This document shows positions 1 through 5,000 of a DNA stretch of 5,000 bases, piece after piece (the first letter of the stretch is position 1; each line of letters begins with the position of its first letter). The stretch comes from Candidatus Methylomirabilota bacterium (GTDB lineage: Bacteria > Methylomirabilota > Methylomirabilia > Methylomirabilales > CSP1-5). A program made the translations under genes and the position numbers. The notes beneath the pieces were generated by a model, which saw nothing but the letters and a program-made list of their open reading frames with translations, had not been told where the DNA came from and ran no database searches. The stretch spans positions 1 to 5,000 of the forward strand of contig JAKEGQ010000226.1 in NCBI GenBank assembly GCA_022615475.1. Reading direction: 5' to 3'.

Positions 1-13
1 AAGGTTTTTTATT

Positions 14-19
14 AAGGAG
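14..19 (+). promoter_or_regulatory. Ribosome binding site of the DUF6789-like gene
   Basis: AAGGAG lies 7 nt upstream of ATG 27, a near-ideal Shine-Dalgarno match that fixes the start. The surrounding leader (positions 1-50) is much richer in A and T than the rest of the window and includes a run of six T at 5-10. That run could be the tail of an upstream terminator or part of a promoter, but the upstream context is not visible. Confidence 0.75.
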
Positions 20-26
20 TTATACG

Positions 27-533
27 ATGTCAGCAAAATGTGAATGCGGATCGGTTTGCTCTGTTGAAACAGGAAAACCGTTTCGCACGGGGCCGGACAT
101 CTTTCGAGGCATCCTGAGCGGCTTTGTCGGGACCGTGGCCATTACCCTGATGATTTACTTCGTTGCCCCCATGATGGTTGGCACTCAGATGGACATCGCA
201 GGGATGCTCGGCTCCCTGCTCGGCGGCAACTGGTGGGCCGGCCTGGGCATGCACTTCCTCAACGGCACGATCATTTTTCCGCTCCTGTTCGCCTTCCTTC
301 TCTGCAGCGTGCTGCCGGGGAGTCTTGTCCTGAAAGGGGTCACCTGGGGAGTAATTTTGTGGGTTCTGGCGCAGGTCGTCGTCATGCCCATGATGGGAAT
401 GGGACTGTTCAGCGGCTCCATGCTCGCCGCAGGAGGGAGCCTGATGGGCCATCTGGTCTACGGGGTTGTGCTGGGGGGCGTCTACGGGCTGAAGTCCGCG
501 CCTGCGTCCGCTCCACGACCGGTTCGAGCGTGA
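27..533 (+). CDS. DUF6789-like small integral membrane protein
   Basis: A 168-residue inner-membrane protein of unknown function. Four hydrophobic segments are visible at about residues 27-52, 70-97, 101-123 and 133-155. The arrangement resembles the DUF6789 family: an RGIxSGxxGT-type first helix, a histidine in helix 2 (GLGMHFLNGT, 73-81), a KGVTWGVILW helix 3, the MGMGLFSG turn at 123-130, and a last helix with GHLVYGVVLGGVYG. The family assignment is from memory of these motifs, not from a search. The cytosolic N-terminus is unusual in carrying three closely spaced cysteines (C5, C7, C11; CxCxxxC). They are too near the start, and lack the hydrophobic region, to form a lipobox, so metal or redox binding is only a guess. 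The gene converges on the anti-sigma gene and is followed by a GC-rich hairpin. Start and length are well supported; function is unknown. Confidence 0.8.
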   Translation: MSAKCECGSVCSVETGKPFRTGPDIFRGILSGFVGTVAITLMIYFVAPMMVGTQMDIAGMLGSLLGGNWWAGLGMHFLNGTIIFPLLFAFLLCSVLPGSLVLKGVTWGVILWVLAQVVVMPMMGMGLFSGSMLAAGGSLMGHLVYGVVLGGVYGLKSAPASAPRPVRA

Positions 534-584
534 GCCGGTCCGATCCCCGGGGATCTTCACCCCGAGGAAACCTCGTCGCATTGA

Positions 585-614
585 CCCCGGTTCCGCCGAA
601 GGGCGGGGCCGGGG
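585..614 (+). terminator. GC-rich stem-loop after the DUF6789-like gene, possible terminator
   Basis: Positions 585-597 pair with 602-614 to form a 13-bp stem around a 4-nt loop (GAAG). Two of the pairs are U-G wobbles (591:608 and 592:607), which hold only in RNA made from the plus strand; the minus-strand RNA would have two A-C mismatches there. This points to a signal acting on the rightward transcript of the 27-533 gene. Only CTCTTG follows, not a proper T-tract, so it may be a weak or Rho-assisted terminator or a 3'-end stabiliser. A second small stem (617-622 with 631-636) lies just after it. The rest of 534-694, between convergent stops, shows nothing else coding. Confidence 0.4.
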
Positions 615-694
615 CTCTTGCGCGTGTAGCCGCAAGCTCGCCCTCGGGGACCTTCATGGGCGGAGACAGGTGGCGTGTTGGGGGGCGGACCGAT

Positions 695-940
695 TCAGTC
701 GCCTTGGGGCCGGTTGGCCTTACGGAAGTGCTCGAGGAGATGAGGGTCGACGACGGAAGCAGGCTGACGGGTCGTGCCCAAGGCGCGCAATCCCCGAATG
801 GCAAGGCGAAGCTGCCGGACGTAGAGGCGGCAACCCTTGCACATGGCAAGGTGAATGAGCATCCCCAGGCGAGTCAAAGGGTTGAGGCGGCGCTCGATGT
901 AGTCGCTTGCAGAGGTGGTAACTTCCCGGCAATTCATCAT
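695..940 (-). CDS. Small zinc-finger (zf-HC2 type) anti-sigma factor
   Basis: An 81-residue soluble protein predicted to bind and hold the adjacent ECF sigma factor in the cytoplasm. It has the zinc-binding anti-sigma signature: C4 near the N-terminus, then H30-x3-C34-x2-C37 (HLAMCKGC), with the intervening helix SASDYIERRLNPLTRLGM and a basic amphipathic helix after it (YVRQLRLAIRGLRAL). No transmembrane segment follows, so it belongs with the short cytosolic members (RsrA/ChrR-like in principle) rather than membrane-anchored ones. Its gene starts 5 nt after the sigma stop codon, implying translational coupling. The ATG at 940 was chosen because a Shine-Dalgarno sequence lies 9 nt upstream. 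A TTG at 949 overlaps the sigma stop but would touch the Shine-Dalgarno sequence. Whether the zinc site is redox-sensitive is inference from the RsrA class and not shown here. Confidence 0.82.
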   Translation of the reverse strand: MMNCREVTTSASDYIERRLNPLTRLGMLIHLAMCKGCRLYVRQLRLAIRGLRALGTTRQPASVVDPHLLEHFRKANRPQGD

Positions 941-945
941 GGCGC

Positions 946-1608
946 TCAACCTCCTCGGCGCTTCGGTCCGGACTCTCCGGTTGGTTTGGCGCCCAGATAT
1001 GCGTCCAGCGCACGCCGAATGCGGGCGCGTGCGCGGTGGAGCAGAACTCGCTGGTTGGTTCCCGAGACCCCCAGGATGTTACAGGCTTCCTCCGGGGAGA
1101 CTCCTTCCACGTCGCAGAGCAGCACGACCTGCCGTTGGCCCTCGGGCATGGTGGAGAGGGCTTTCTGGATCACGGTCAACGTCTCTTCTCTCAGCAAGAA
1201 GGACTCCGGGTCCTCGAGTCCCCAAGGAACAGGGGGAGCCTCCCATCGTCCCCGGACGTTGAGCCCCGGCTCGTCCTCGTCTGGGTCGCCTCGCGGTTCC
1301 GCCGTGAGATTCGGGTTGGGTGTGCCGGGATTCCCGGTCTCGTCGTGGCGCTTTTCCTTGGAGGCTAGGCGGCGGGTCTGGTTCACGAGAATGCTGAAAA
1401 GCCAGGATTGCAGAGATCCGCGCCCCTCGAACCGACCAATTCCCCGGATCACGGCTAGCCAGGTCTCCTGGACTGCCTCCTCGATGACGGACTCATTGCG
1501 GGAGAAGGAGCGGGCGAGCCGAACCAGCCGACCCTGGTACTCCCCAACCAGGAGGCTGAATGCCGCTTCGTCACCCGCGCGGAGCCGGGAGATCAGGTCT
1601 TCGTTCAT
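946..1608 (-). CDS. ECF-family RNA polymerase sigma factor
   Basis: A 220-residue sigma factor of the extracytoplasmic function (sigma70 group 4) type. Region 2 spans about residues 10-83, with the typical GDEAAFSLLVGEYQGRLVRLA, EEAVQETWLAVIRGIGRFEGRGSLQSWLFSILVNQTRR pattern split across 12-32 and 43-80. Region 4 spans about 141-200, with LSTMPEGQRQVVLL and the helix-turn-helix SPEEACNILGVSGTNQRVLLHRARARIRR. An acidic, proline-rich linker of about 55 residues (85-140) joins them. No SnoaL-like C-terminal extension is present, so it is not ECF41, although ECF41 genes often neighbour carboxymuconolactone-decarboxylase genes. The frame stays open upstream to 1818, but that would run into the divergent gene and lacks family similarity; ATG 1608 begins the usual MNEDLISRLRAGD start. 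Its Shine-Dalgarno sequence is poor. It is co-transcribed with the anti-sigma gene and diverges from the selenoprotein gene, a possible target. Confidence 0.9.
   Translation of the reverse strand: MNEDLISRLRAGDEAAFSLLVGEYQGRLVRLARSFSRNESVIEEAVQETWLAVIRGIGRFEGRGSLQSWLFSILVNQTRRLASKEKRHDETGNPGTPNPNLTAEPRGDPDEDEPGLNVRGRWEAPPVPWGLEDPESFLLREETLTVIQKALSTMPEGQRQVVLLCDVEGVSPEEACNILGVSGTNQRVLLHRARARIRRALDAYLGAKPTGESGPKRRGG
950..956 (-). promoter_or_regulatory. Ribosome binding site of the anti-sigma gene
   Basis: Read on the minus strand this is GAGGAGG, placed inside the last codons of the sigma gene and 9 nt before ATG 940. It decides between the possible starts: TTG 949 would directly abut it and is not usable with normal spacing, while ATG 940 (or ATG 937) is well placed. 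Confidence 0.7.
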
Positions 1609-1652
1609 CTCGAAATCAGCATTGCGAGGACTGGCCTTCGCGGCGTTCGTAA

Positions 1653-1681
1653 TCGACACCCCCAACGATAGTGAGTATTCT
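1653..1681 (+). promoter_or_regulatory. Candidate sigma70-type promoter for the selenoprotein gene
   Basis: TCGACA at 1653-1658 (five of six bases of the TTGACA consensus) and TATTCT at 1676-1681 (four of six of TATAAT) are separated by an optimal 17 nt. Transcription would start near 1688 and leave a leader of about 100 nt before ATG 1790. It lies in the 181-bp divergent intergenic region (1609-1789), which has no other coding content. No clear ECF-type promoter (GGAAC...CGT with about 16 nt spacing) was found here on either strand. Confidence 0.35.
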
Positions 1682-1789
1682 GGGCCTGCTCTTACTTTCC
1701 ACCCGCGGCCAAGGCCCACCATCATACAACGTCGTCGGTCAACCGCACGAGCCGTCTCAAGTGCAACGAATCCCCAAAGGGAGGAGACC

Positions 1790-3037
1790 ATGGCCTGGGT
1801 AGCCACTGGACCGGACAACGGCCGATTCGATCACATTCTGGCCTGTCACGGCCTGAACCCGGCAGCGCAACGTGCCCATATCGGCCTCTACCGGGCGATC
1901 ATGTTCGGGGAGTCCCCTCTCTCCCGCGTCGAACGGGAGATGCTGGCGGTCTGCGTTTCCGCGGTCAACAACTGTCATTACTGAGTGGTGCATCACAGCG
2001 AGGCGATCGTCCGGGAATCGGGGGACGCGTCGCTGGCGGAGACGGTCGTCTCCGGTCGATTCGGTGATCTCGACCCGCGTCGGGCGGCCCTGTGCCGGTA
2101 TGCCGTGCATCTCACGATCGCGCCCGCGGCTCTGGGGCGTACGGACCTCGATCCGCTCCGCGCAGCCGGCCTGGATGATCGCGCCATCGTGGACGTGAAC
2201 CAGGTCGTGTCCTACTTCAACTACGTGAACCGGGTCGCGGACGGGCTAGGAGTGGAATTGGAGACACACTGGCCGGAGGGGTTGCGAGTCCACCGCAACT
2301 ATCCCTTGGCCGGTCGGCGGGGTGGTTTCCCCACGATCTCGGCCGGGAGCATTCCGTGGCTCACCGTCGAGCAGATGCGCGAGATCGACCGGCTCATGGT
2401 GGAGGAATACCGGATAGACCTCTCGAGGATGATGGAGAATGCGGGACGAAACCTCGCTGTCCTGGCCCGGGCACTCCTGGGCGGGACTGTGAGGGACAAG
2501 CGAATCATGGTGCTCACGGGGCCTGGTGGAAATGGAGGGGGAGGGTTGGTCGCAGCCCGGCATCTTGCGAACGCCGGTGCGATCGTGGGCATCTCTCTTG
2601 GAAAGCCGCCGGAGGGCACGGCCCCCGTGACCGCGGAACAACTCGCCATCGTGCGGGCACTCGGGATCTCGGTATCCCTCGAATCGCCGGGGAAAGATCA
2701 ATGCGATCTGGTGATCGACGCACTCCTCGGTTACAGCCAGCGGGGTGTTCCCCGCGCCCGCTTTGCCGAGCTGATCACTTGGTCAAAGGGCCACCGCGTT
2801 CTGGCGCTGGATGTGCCCTCGGGCCTGGAGTCATCCACCGGGGATCTGCACGACCCACATGTTCTGGCCGAGGCCACGCTGACTCTGGCCCTCCCCAAGG
2901 CCACGTTGCGAGGCGCGCCAGAGGCGGTCGGAGATCTCTACCTCGGGGACATTTCCGTCCCGGCGACCGCGTTCGGGCGGATCGGGATCTCCTTCGCCAG
3001 CCCCTTCGCCGAGGGTCCGATCGTGAGGGTGAAGTAG
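1790..3037 (+). CDS. Selenocysteine-containing AhpD-like/peroxidase-related protein fused to a NAD(P)H-hydrate-epimerase-like domain
   Basis: A 415-residue protein if the in-frame TGA at 1982-1984 is read as selenocysteine (residue 65). Residues 1-160 match the uncharacterised peroxidase-related branch of the AhpD/carboxymuconolactone-decarboxylase superfamily: LNPAAQRAHIGLYRAIMFG, SPLSRVEREMLAV, then C62-H-Y-U65-V-V-H-H69, and the closing YFNYVNRVADGLGVELE. By spacing, E50, C62, U65 and H69 correspond to the AhpD proton-relay residues Glu118, Cys130, Cys133 and His137; the His132 position is Tyr64. Residues 189-395 form a YjeF_N (NAD(P)HX epimerase) domain: LTVEQMREIDRLM, MMENAGRNLA, GPGGNGGGGLVAARHL (243-258), VIDALLG with D310, and LALDVPSGL. 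The consensus NNGGDG is altered to GNGGGG. Start ATG 1790 has GGAGG 5 nt upstream. The two domains are joined by a linker of about 25 residues with no stop between. Likely role: selenol/thiol redox chemistry or peroxide reduction; substrate and epimerase activity are unproven. A split-gene reading (1790-1984, and GTG 1985-3037) is the main alternative. Confidence 0.85.
1982..1984 (+). other. In-frame UGA selenocysteine codon (residue 65)
   Basis: The TGA replaces the second cysteine codon of the CxxC redox motif in an otherwise intact frame, and the family-typical HHSEA sequence follows directly. TGA acts as a normal stop for the 27-533, 695-940 and 946-1608 genes, so a changed genetic code does not explain it. 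A TGC/TGT to TGA error is possible in principle, but the downstream SECIS-like hairpin argues for recoding. Confidence 0.85.
2003..2033 (+). promoter_or_regulatory. Bacterial SECIS-like hairpin
   Basis: The upper stem pairs 2008-2012 (CGTCC) with 2023-2027 (GGACG) around a 10-nt apical loop, GGGAATCGGG, that begins with G. The lower stem pairs 2003-2006 (GCGA) with 2030-2033 (TCGC). Between them lies an unpaired T at 2007 opposite CG at 2028-2029. The loop starts after 28 nt of spacing from the TGA, inside the roughly 16-37 nt window known for bacterial SECIS elements. The unpaired U below a short stem with G at the loop start recalls the bulged U and loop G recognised by SelB in the E. coli fdhF element. 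The stem was folded by eye, without energy calculation. Confidence 0.7.
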
Positions 3038-3054
3038 GTGGAACAGGGTGCGGC

Positions 3055-4578
3055 ATGGCGACGGTGGTACCCGTCCGGCGGGGAGCCGAGAACAGTTGTG
3101 TCCTGGGTCCTCGCGCGCCTGCAACAGTGGCCATTGTGGACTCTAGGGTCTTGGCTTCCATGGTGTTTCGGACCCCGCTGGCGCTCCTCCCCGGTCCCGG
3201 CCGGGACGAAGCGGCGTACTTCTACTGGGCAGTGCATGGGGAGTTCAGCTATACCCCGCTCATGCTGGCCTCGGTTCGGGGACTCCATGAGCTCGGGTTT
3301 CCGGCCCTTGCCGCGATCCGGATCCCCAGTCTGCTGGGCGGCGTGGTCTCCCTCGTCCTGTTCGATAGGTTCCTGGAGGTTCGTGGTGCCGATCGCCGAT
3401 CGCGGTTGGCCGGCCTTCTGGCCCTAGCGGTGGCACCGTGGCATGTCTGGGTCGGATCGGTGCTGCACCCGGATCCCTGGTTTCTGTCCGCCCTGCTTGC
3501 TCTGTGCCTGGCGCTCCATTCAGGGCGCCTGGTCGGGGGAGCGATGCTGGGTGGAATGGCCGCGCTGGCCAAGCCGACGGGGTTTGTCCTCCTGCCGGTT
3601 CTGGGTATCTGGTTGTGGCGCGTGGGAACGCAACGCGCGCGTCTGGTCGCCATTCCGGCACTCCTTGGGATCGCTGCGCTCGCCATGGTGGGGCTCTCTC
3701 CCGGGATGATCCGGGAGATGGCCGAGTTCGGTCGTCTGGACCCAGGACTTCCGCTGCTGCAGTGCGTCGCGATAGTGTTGCAGGATCTCCTGATTGGCGG
3801 AGGCCTTCTCCTGTTCGTGGCGGGGATCCAGGGGTTCATTGAGAGTGCGCGGTTCTCTCGGCCCGGCAGCGCATGGTCGGGAGTGCCCCCGCTGATCCTT
3901 GCGGCTACCCTAATAGTCTTCTTCCTGGCTGCGGCTCTGCTGAACCGACAGATCAAGGGGAACTGGCTGCTCCCCGCCCTCGTACTCCTCTGGCCTTCGC
4001 GTGGTCTGTGGATTCCCAAACCGCTGATCGGCATGTTCCTTCTTGCCAGCGTCCTGGCGAGCACGGTCATGGTCGGCATGGCCCGAAATCCGTCCCTGGC
4101 GGCTCGAATGGAGTCCGAGGTACCGGCGCTTCGAATCTACAGGGAGCGTGCGGGAACGCGAGAAGACAGAGTCTCCCCGACCGGAAGCTGGTCTGATCGA
4201 TTTCGGGAATACCAGAGCCTCAAAGATGAGGCAGCGGAAGCGTCGTGGCTGTGGGAGCGGGCAACGGGAGAGACGGCGCCACCCAGGTGGATCGTCAGCG
4301 ACGACTACGGGCTTGCCAGTCAGTTGGCCTACCATTGGCATGAGTACGGAACGAGGCTGGTCGTGCCCTCGGATGGACTGTTCGTTCGCGGATTGCACGA
4401 GCTGGAACAGGGTCACGCCCACTCTGTCCTTCTCGTAGCCACTCAGGCACCGCTAGACAGGGTCTGGCCTCGGATGGGAAGTGCCCGGGAGATTGGGGTG
4501 CTCGCTCACCCGGCGATGGATGGCCGGATCCGACTGGGGGTGCTTACGCTGAGGGGCGAGGGACGTCACCCCGATTAG
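3055..4578 (+). CDS. GT39 / ArnT-like polytopic membrane glycosyltransferase
   Basis: A 507-residue inner-membrane enzyme of the PMT/ArnT type (GT-C fold), which usually transfers a sugar from a polyprenyl-phosphate donor to a lipid or protein on the periplasmic face. The family's catalytic Asp-Glu after the first helix is D51-E52 in PGPGRDEAAYFYWAVHGE, followed by YTPLMLASVRGLHELGFPALAAIRIPSLLGG split over 66-96. HPDPWFLSALLAL (138-150), LGGMAALAKPTGFVLLP (165-181) and QIKGNWLLPALVLLWP (299-314) match further conserved loops. About ten hydrophobic segments run from 25 to 342, and a soluble, probably periplasmic C-terminal domain follows (345-507). ATG 3055 is preceded by AGGG at 6 nt and lies 17 nt after the fusion gene, suggesting one operon. 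The first helix is only weakly hydrophobic, so the exact start is less certain; the frame is open further upstream but overlaps the fusion gene. Donor and acceptor cannot be told. Confidence 0.82.
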   Translation: MATVVPVRRGAENSCVLGPRAPATVAIVDSRVLASMVFRTPLALLPGPGRDEAAYFYWAVHGEFSYTPLMLASVRGLHELGFPALAAIRIPSLLGGVVSLVLFDRFLEVRGADRRSRLAGLLALAVAPWHVWVGSVLHPDPWFLSALLALCLALHSGRLVGGAMLGGMAALAKPTGFVLLPVLGIWLWRVGTQRARLVAIPALLGIAALAMVGLSPGMIREMAEFGRLDPGLPLLQCVAIVLQDLLIGGGLLLFVAGIQGFIESARFSRPGSAWSGVPPLILAATLIVFFLAAALLNRQIKGNWLLPALVLLWPSRGLWIPKPLIGMFLLASVLASTVMVGMARNPSLAARMESEVPALRIYRERAGTREDRVSPTGSWSDRFREYQSLKDEAAEASWLWERATGETAPPRWIVSDDYGLASQLAYHWHEYGTRLVVPSDGLFVRGLHELEQGHAHSVLLVATQAPLDRVWPRMGSAREIGVLAHPAMDGRIRLGVLTLRGEGRHPD

Positions 4579-4606
4579 CGCGATGCATGAGTACACGACG
4601 GGGTGA
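4566..4606 (+). repeat. 8-bp inverted repeat spanning the glycosyltransferase stop codon
   Basis: TCACCCCG (4566-4573) is the exact reverse complement of CGGGGTGA (4599-4606), with 25 nt between. A competing small hairpin pairs 4597-4601 (GACGG) with 4608-4612 (CCGTC). No T-tract follows, so an intrinsic terminator is not convincing. The 63-bp gap 4579-4641 otherwise shows nothing clear, and transcription may continue into the DUF547 gene. Confidence 0.25.
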
Positions 4607-4641
4607 TCCGTCACGAGCAGCAGGTTGGCGGATGATGTGGA

Positions 4642-5000
4642 ATGAAGTCGAGTGAAAACCAGAAAGGCGGGCAGGACGTGATCTTGCGCATGTTGGTGCT
4701 GATTGCAGTGATGGTTGCAGCGGTTTCCCATTCCGCGGGTTCCGTTACGGATGATCTCCATGCCGACTTCGGCGCACTCCTGGCGAAGTACGTGACGCAC
4801 GACGGCGTGCGCTACGAGGCGTGGTCCCGGACTCCCGACGACGTCCGGCGTCTCTCCGAGTACGTCGACTCCCTTGAGAGGACGGCGGTCGAAGGTATGG
4901 AGCGCAAGGCCGCGCTAGCCTATTGGATCAACCTCTACAATGCCGCAACCTTGGAACTCGTGTTGTCGCACTACCCCGTAGACAGTATCAAGGACACGGC
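4642..5000 (+). CDS. DUF547 domain protein, exported, 3' end beyond the window
   Basis: The first 119 codons of a protein of the DUF547 family, whose function is unknown. After a hydrophobic stretch (LVLIAVMVAAVSHSAG, about residues 18-33) that looks like a Sec signal peptide, the mature part opens with the usual DUF547 pattern: LHADFGALLAKYVTHDGVRYEAW, then LSEYVDSL, and the highly typical AALAYWINLYNAATLELVLSHYPVDSIKDT (split over 90-118). ATG 4642 follows an in-frame TGA at 4633 and is the first available start but has a weak ribosome binding site. GTG 4678, preceded by AGGA, would give a more typical short signal peptide and is a good alternative. Cleavage probably falls near SHSAG, placing the protein in the periplasm or outside. 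It lies 63 nt after the glycosyltransferase gene on the same strand. Confidence 0.85.
   Translation, partial: MKSSENQKGGQDVILRMLVLIAVMVAAVSHSAGSVTDDLHADFGALLAKYVTHDGVRYEAWSRTPDDVRRLSEYVDSLERTAVEGMERKAALAYWINLYNAATLELVLSHYPVDSIKDT

Noticed and set aside
542..555. A perfect 14-bp palindrome, GATCCCCGGGGATC, just after the stop of the first gene.
   Set aside because: It has no loop and no matching partner elsewhere in the window. It may be a protein site or part of the 3' hairpin cluster, but nothing supports a specific call.
534..694. Search for tRNA, CRISPR or mobile-element ends in the convergent gap.
   Set aside because: Only small GC-rich stems were seen; there is no cloverleaf, no direct repeat array and no terminal inverted repeats.
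1721..1726. TATGAT on the minus strand as a -10 box for the sigma operon.
   Set aside because: The only TTGACC upstream is 10 nt away, too close for a -35 element, and no other good -35 is present. Left as unsupported.
1609..1818. Upstream extension of the sigma factor to a start at 1818.
   Set aside because: It would overlap the divergent selenoprotein start, and residues upstream of ATG 1608 do not resemble sigma factors.
233..1984. A 583-codon plus-strand frame running across the DUF6789 gene and the sigma and anti-sigma genes.
   Set aside because: It is a GC-rich shadow frame opposite the sigma operon with low-complexity Arg/Ser/Pro content. Only its last 64 codons (from ATG 1790) are real, as the start of the selenoprotein.
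1790..1984. The possibility that the TGA marks a pseudogene or a sequencing error.
   Set aside because: The frame is otherwise intact for 415 codons, the TGA hits the one residue where Sec for Cys is functional, and a correctly spaced SECIS-like hairpin follows. Read-level checks would be the final test.
2356..3054. Upstream extension of the glycosyltransferase frame to 2356.
   Set aside because: It overlaps the epimerase-like domain in another frame and its translation is Arg/Gly/Pro-rich with no family resemblance.

Overview
The window is a GC-rich bacterial chromosomal segment in which genes fill almost all of the sequence. The mix suggests a Gram-negative or otherwise envelope-complex environmental bacterium that makes selenoproteins: a four-helix membrane protein, an ECF sigma factor with a zinc-finger anti-sigma factor, a GT39-type membrane glycosyltransferase and an exported DUF547 protein. 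The sequence does not identify the phylum. Standard stops are in use: three genes end in TGA and two in TAG.

Layout. (1) 27-533 (+): small DUF6789-like membrane protein with a strong ribosome binding site, followed by a GC-rich hairpin at 585-614. (2) 695-1608 (-): a two-gene unit, ECF sigma factor (946-1608) then a small HxxxCxxC anti-sigma protein (695-940), convergent with gene 1. (3) 1609-1789: divergent intergenic region with a plausible sigma70-type promoter facing right. (4) 1790-3037 (+): the main item, one 415-residue reading frame interrupted by an in-frame TGA at 1982-1984. That TGA sits exactly at the second cysteine of the AhpD/carboxymuconolactone-decarboxylase CxxC motif (C-H-Y-TGA-V-V-H-H). 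Homology to the peroxidase-related family continues on both sides, and a bacterial SECIS-like hairpin lies at 2003-2033. I therefore read it as a selenocysteine-containing AhpD-like protein fused to a C-terminal NAD(P)H-hydrate-epimerase-like (YjeF_N) domain. (5) 3055-4578 (+): GT39/ArnT-like polytopic glycosyltransferase, 17 nt downstream of the fusion gene. (6) 4642-5000 (+): 5' part of a secreted DUF547 protein that runs off the window.

How the parts may work together (inference): the sigma/anti-sigma pair is transcribed away from the selenoprotein and could be a redox-responsive switch for it, since zinc anti-sigma proteins of the RsrA type sense thiol stress. The fusion would join a selenol/thiol redox or peroxidase domain to a Rossmann-like domain related to repair of damaged NAD(P)H. 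The glycosyltransferase is probably co-transcribed with it, but no functional link is evident. An automated pipeline would be expected to split the fusion gene at the TGA, or start it at GTG 1985 and lose the first half of the redox motif.
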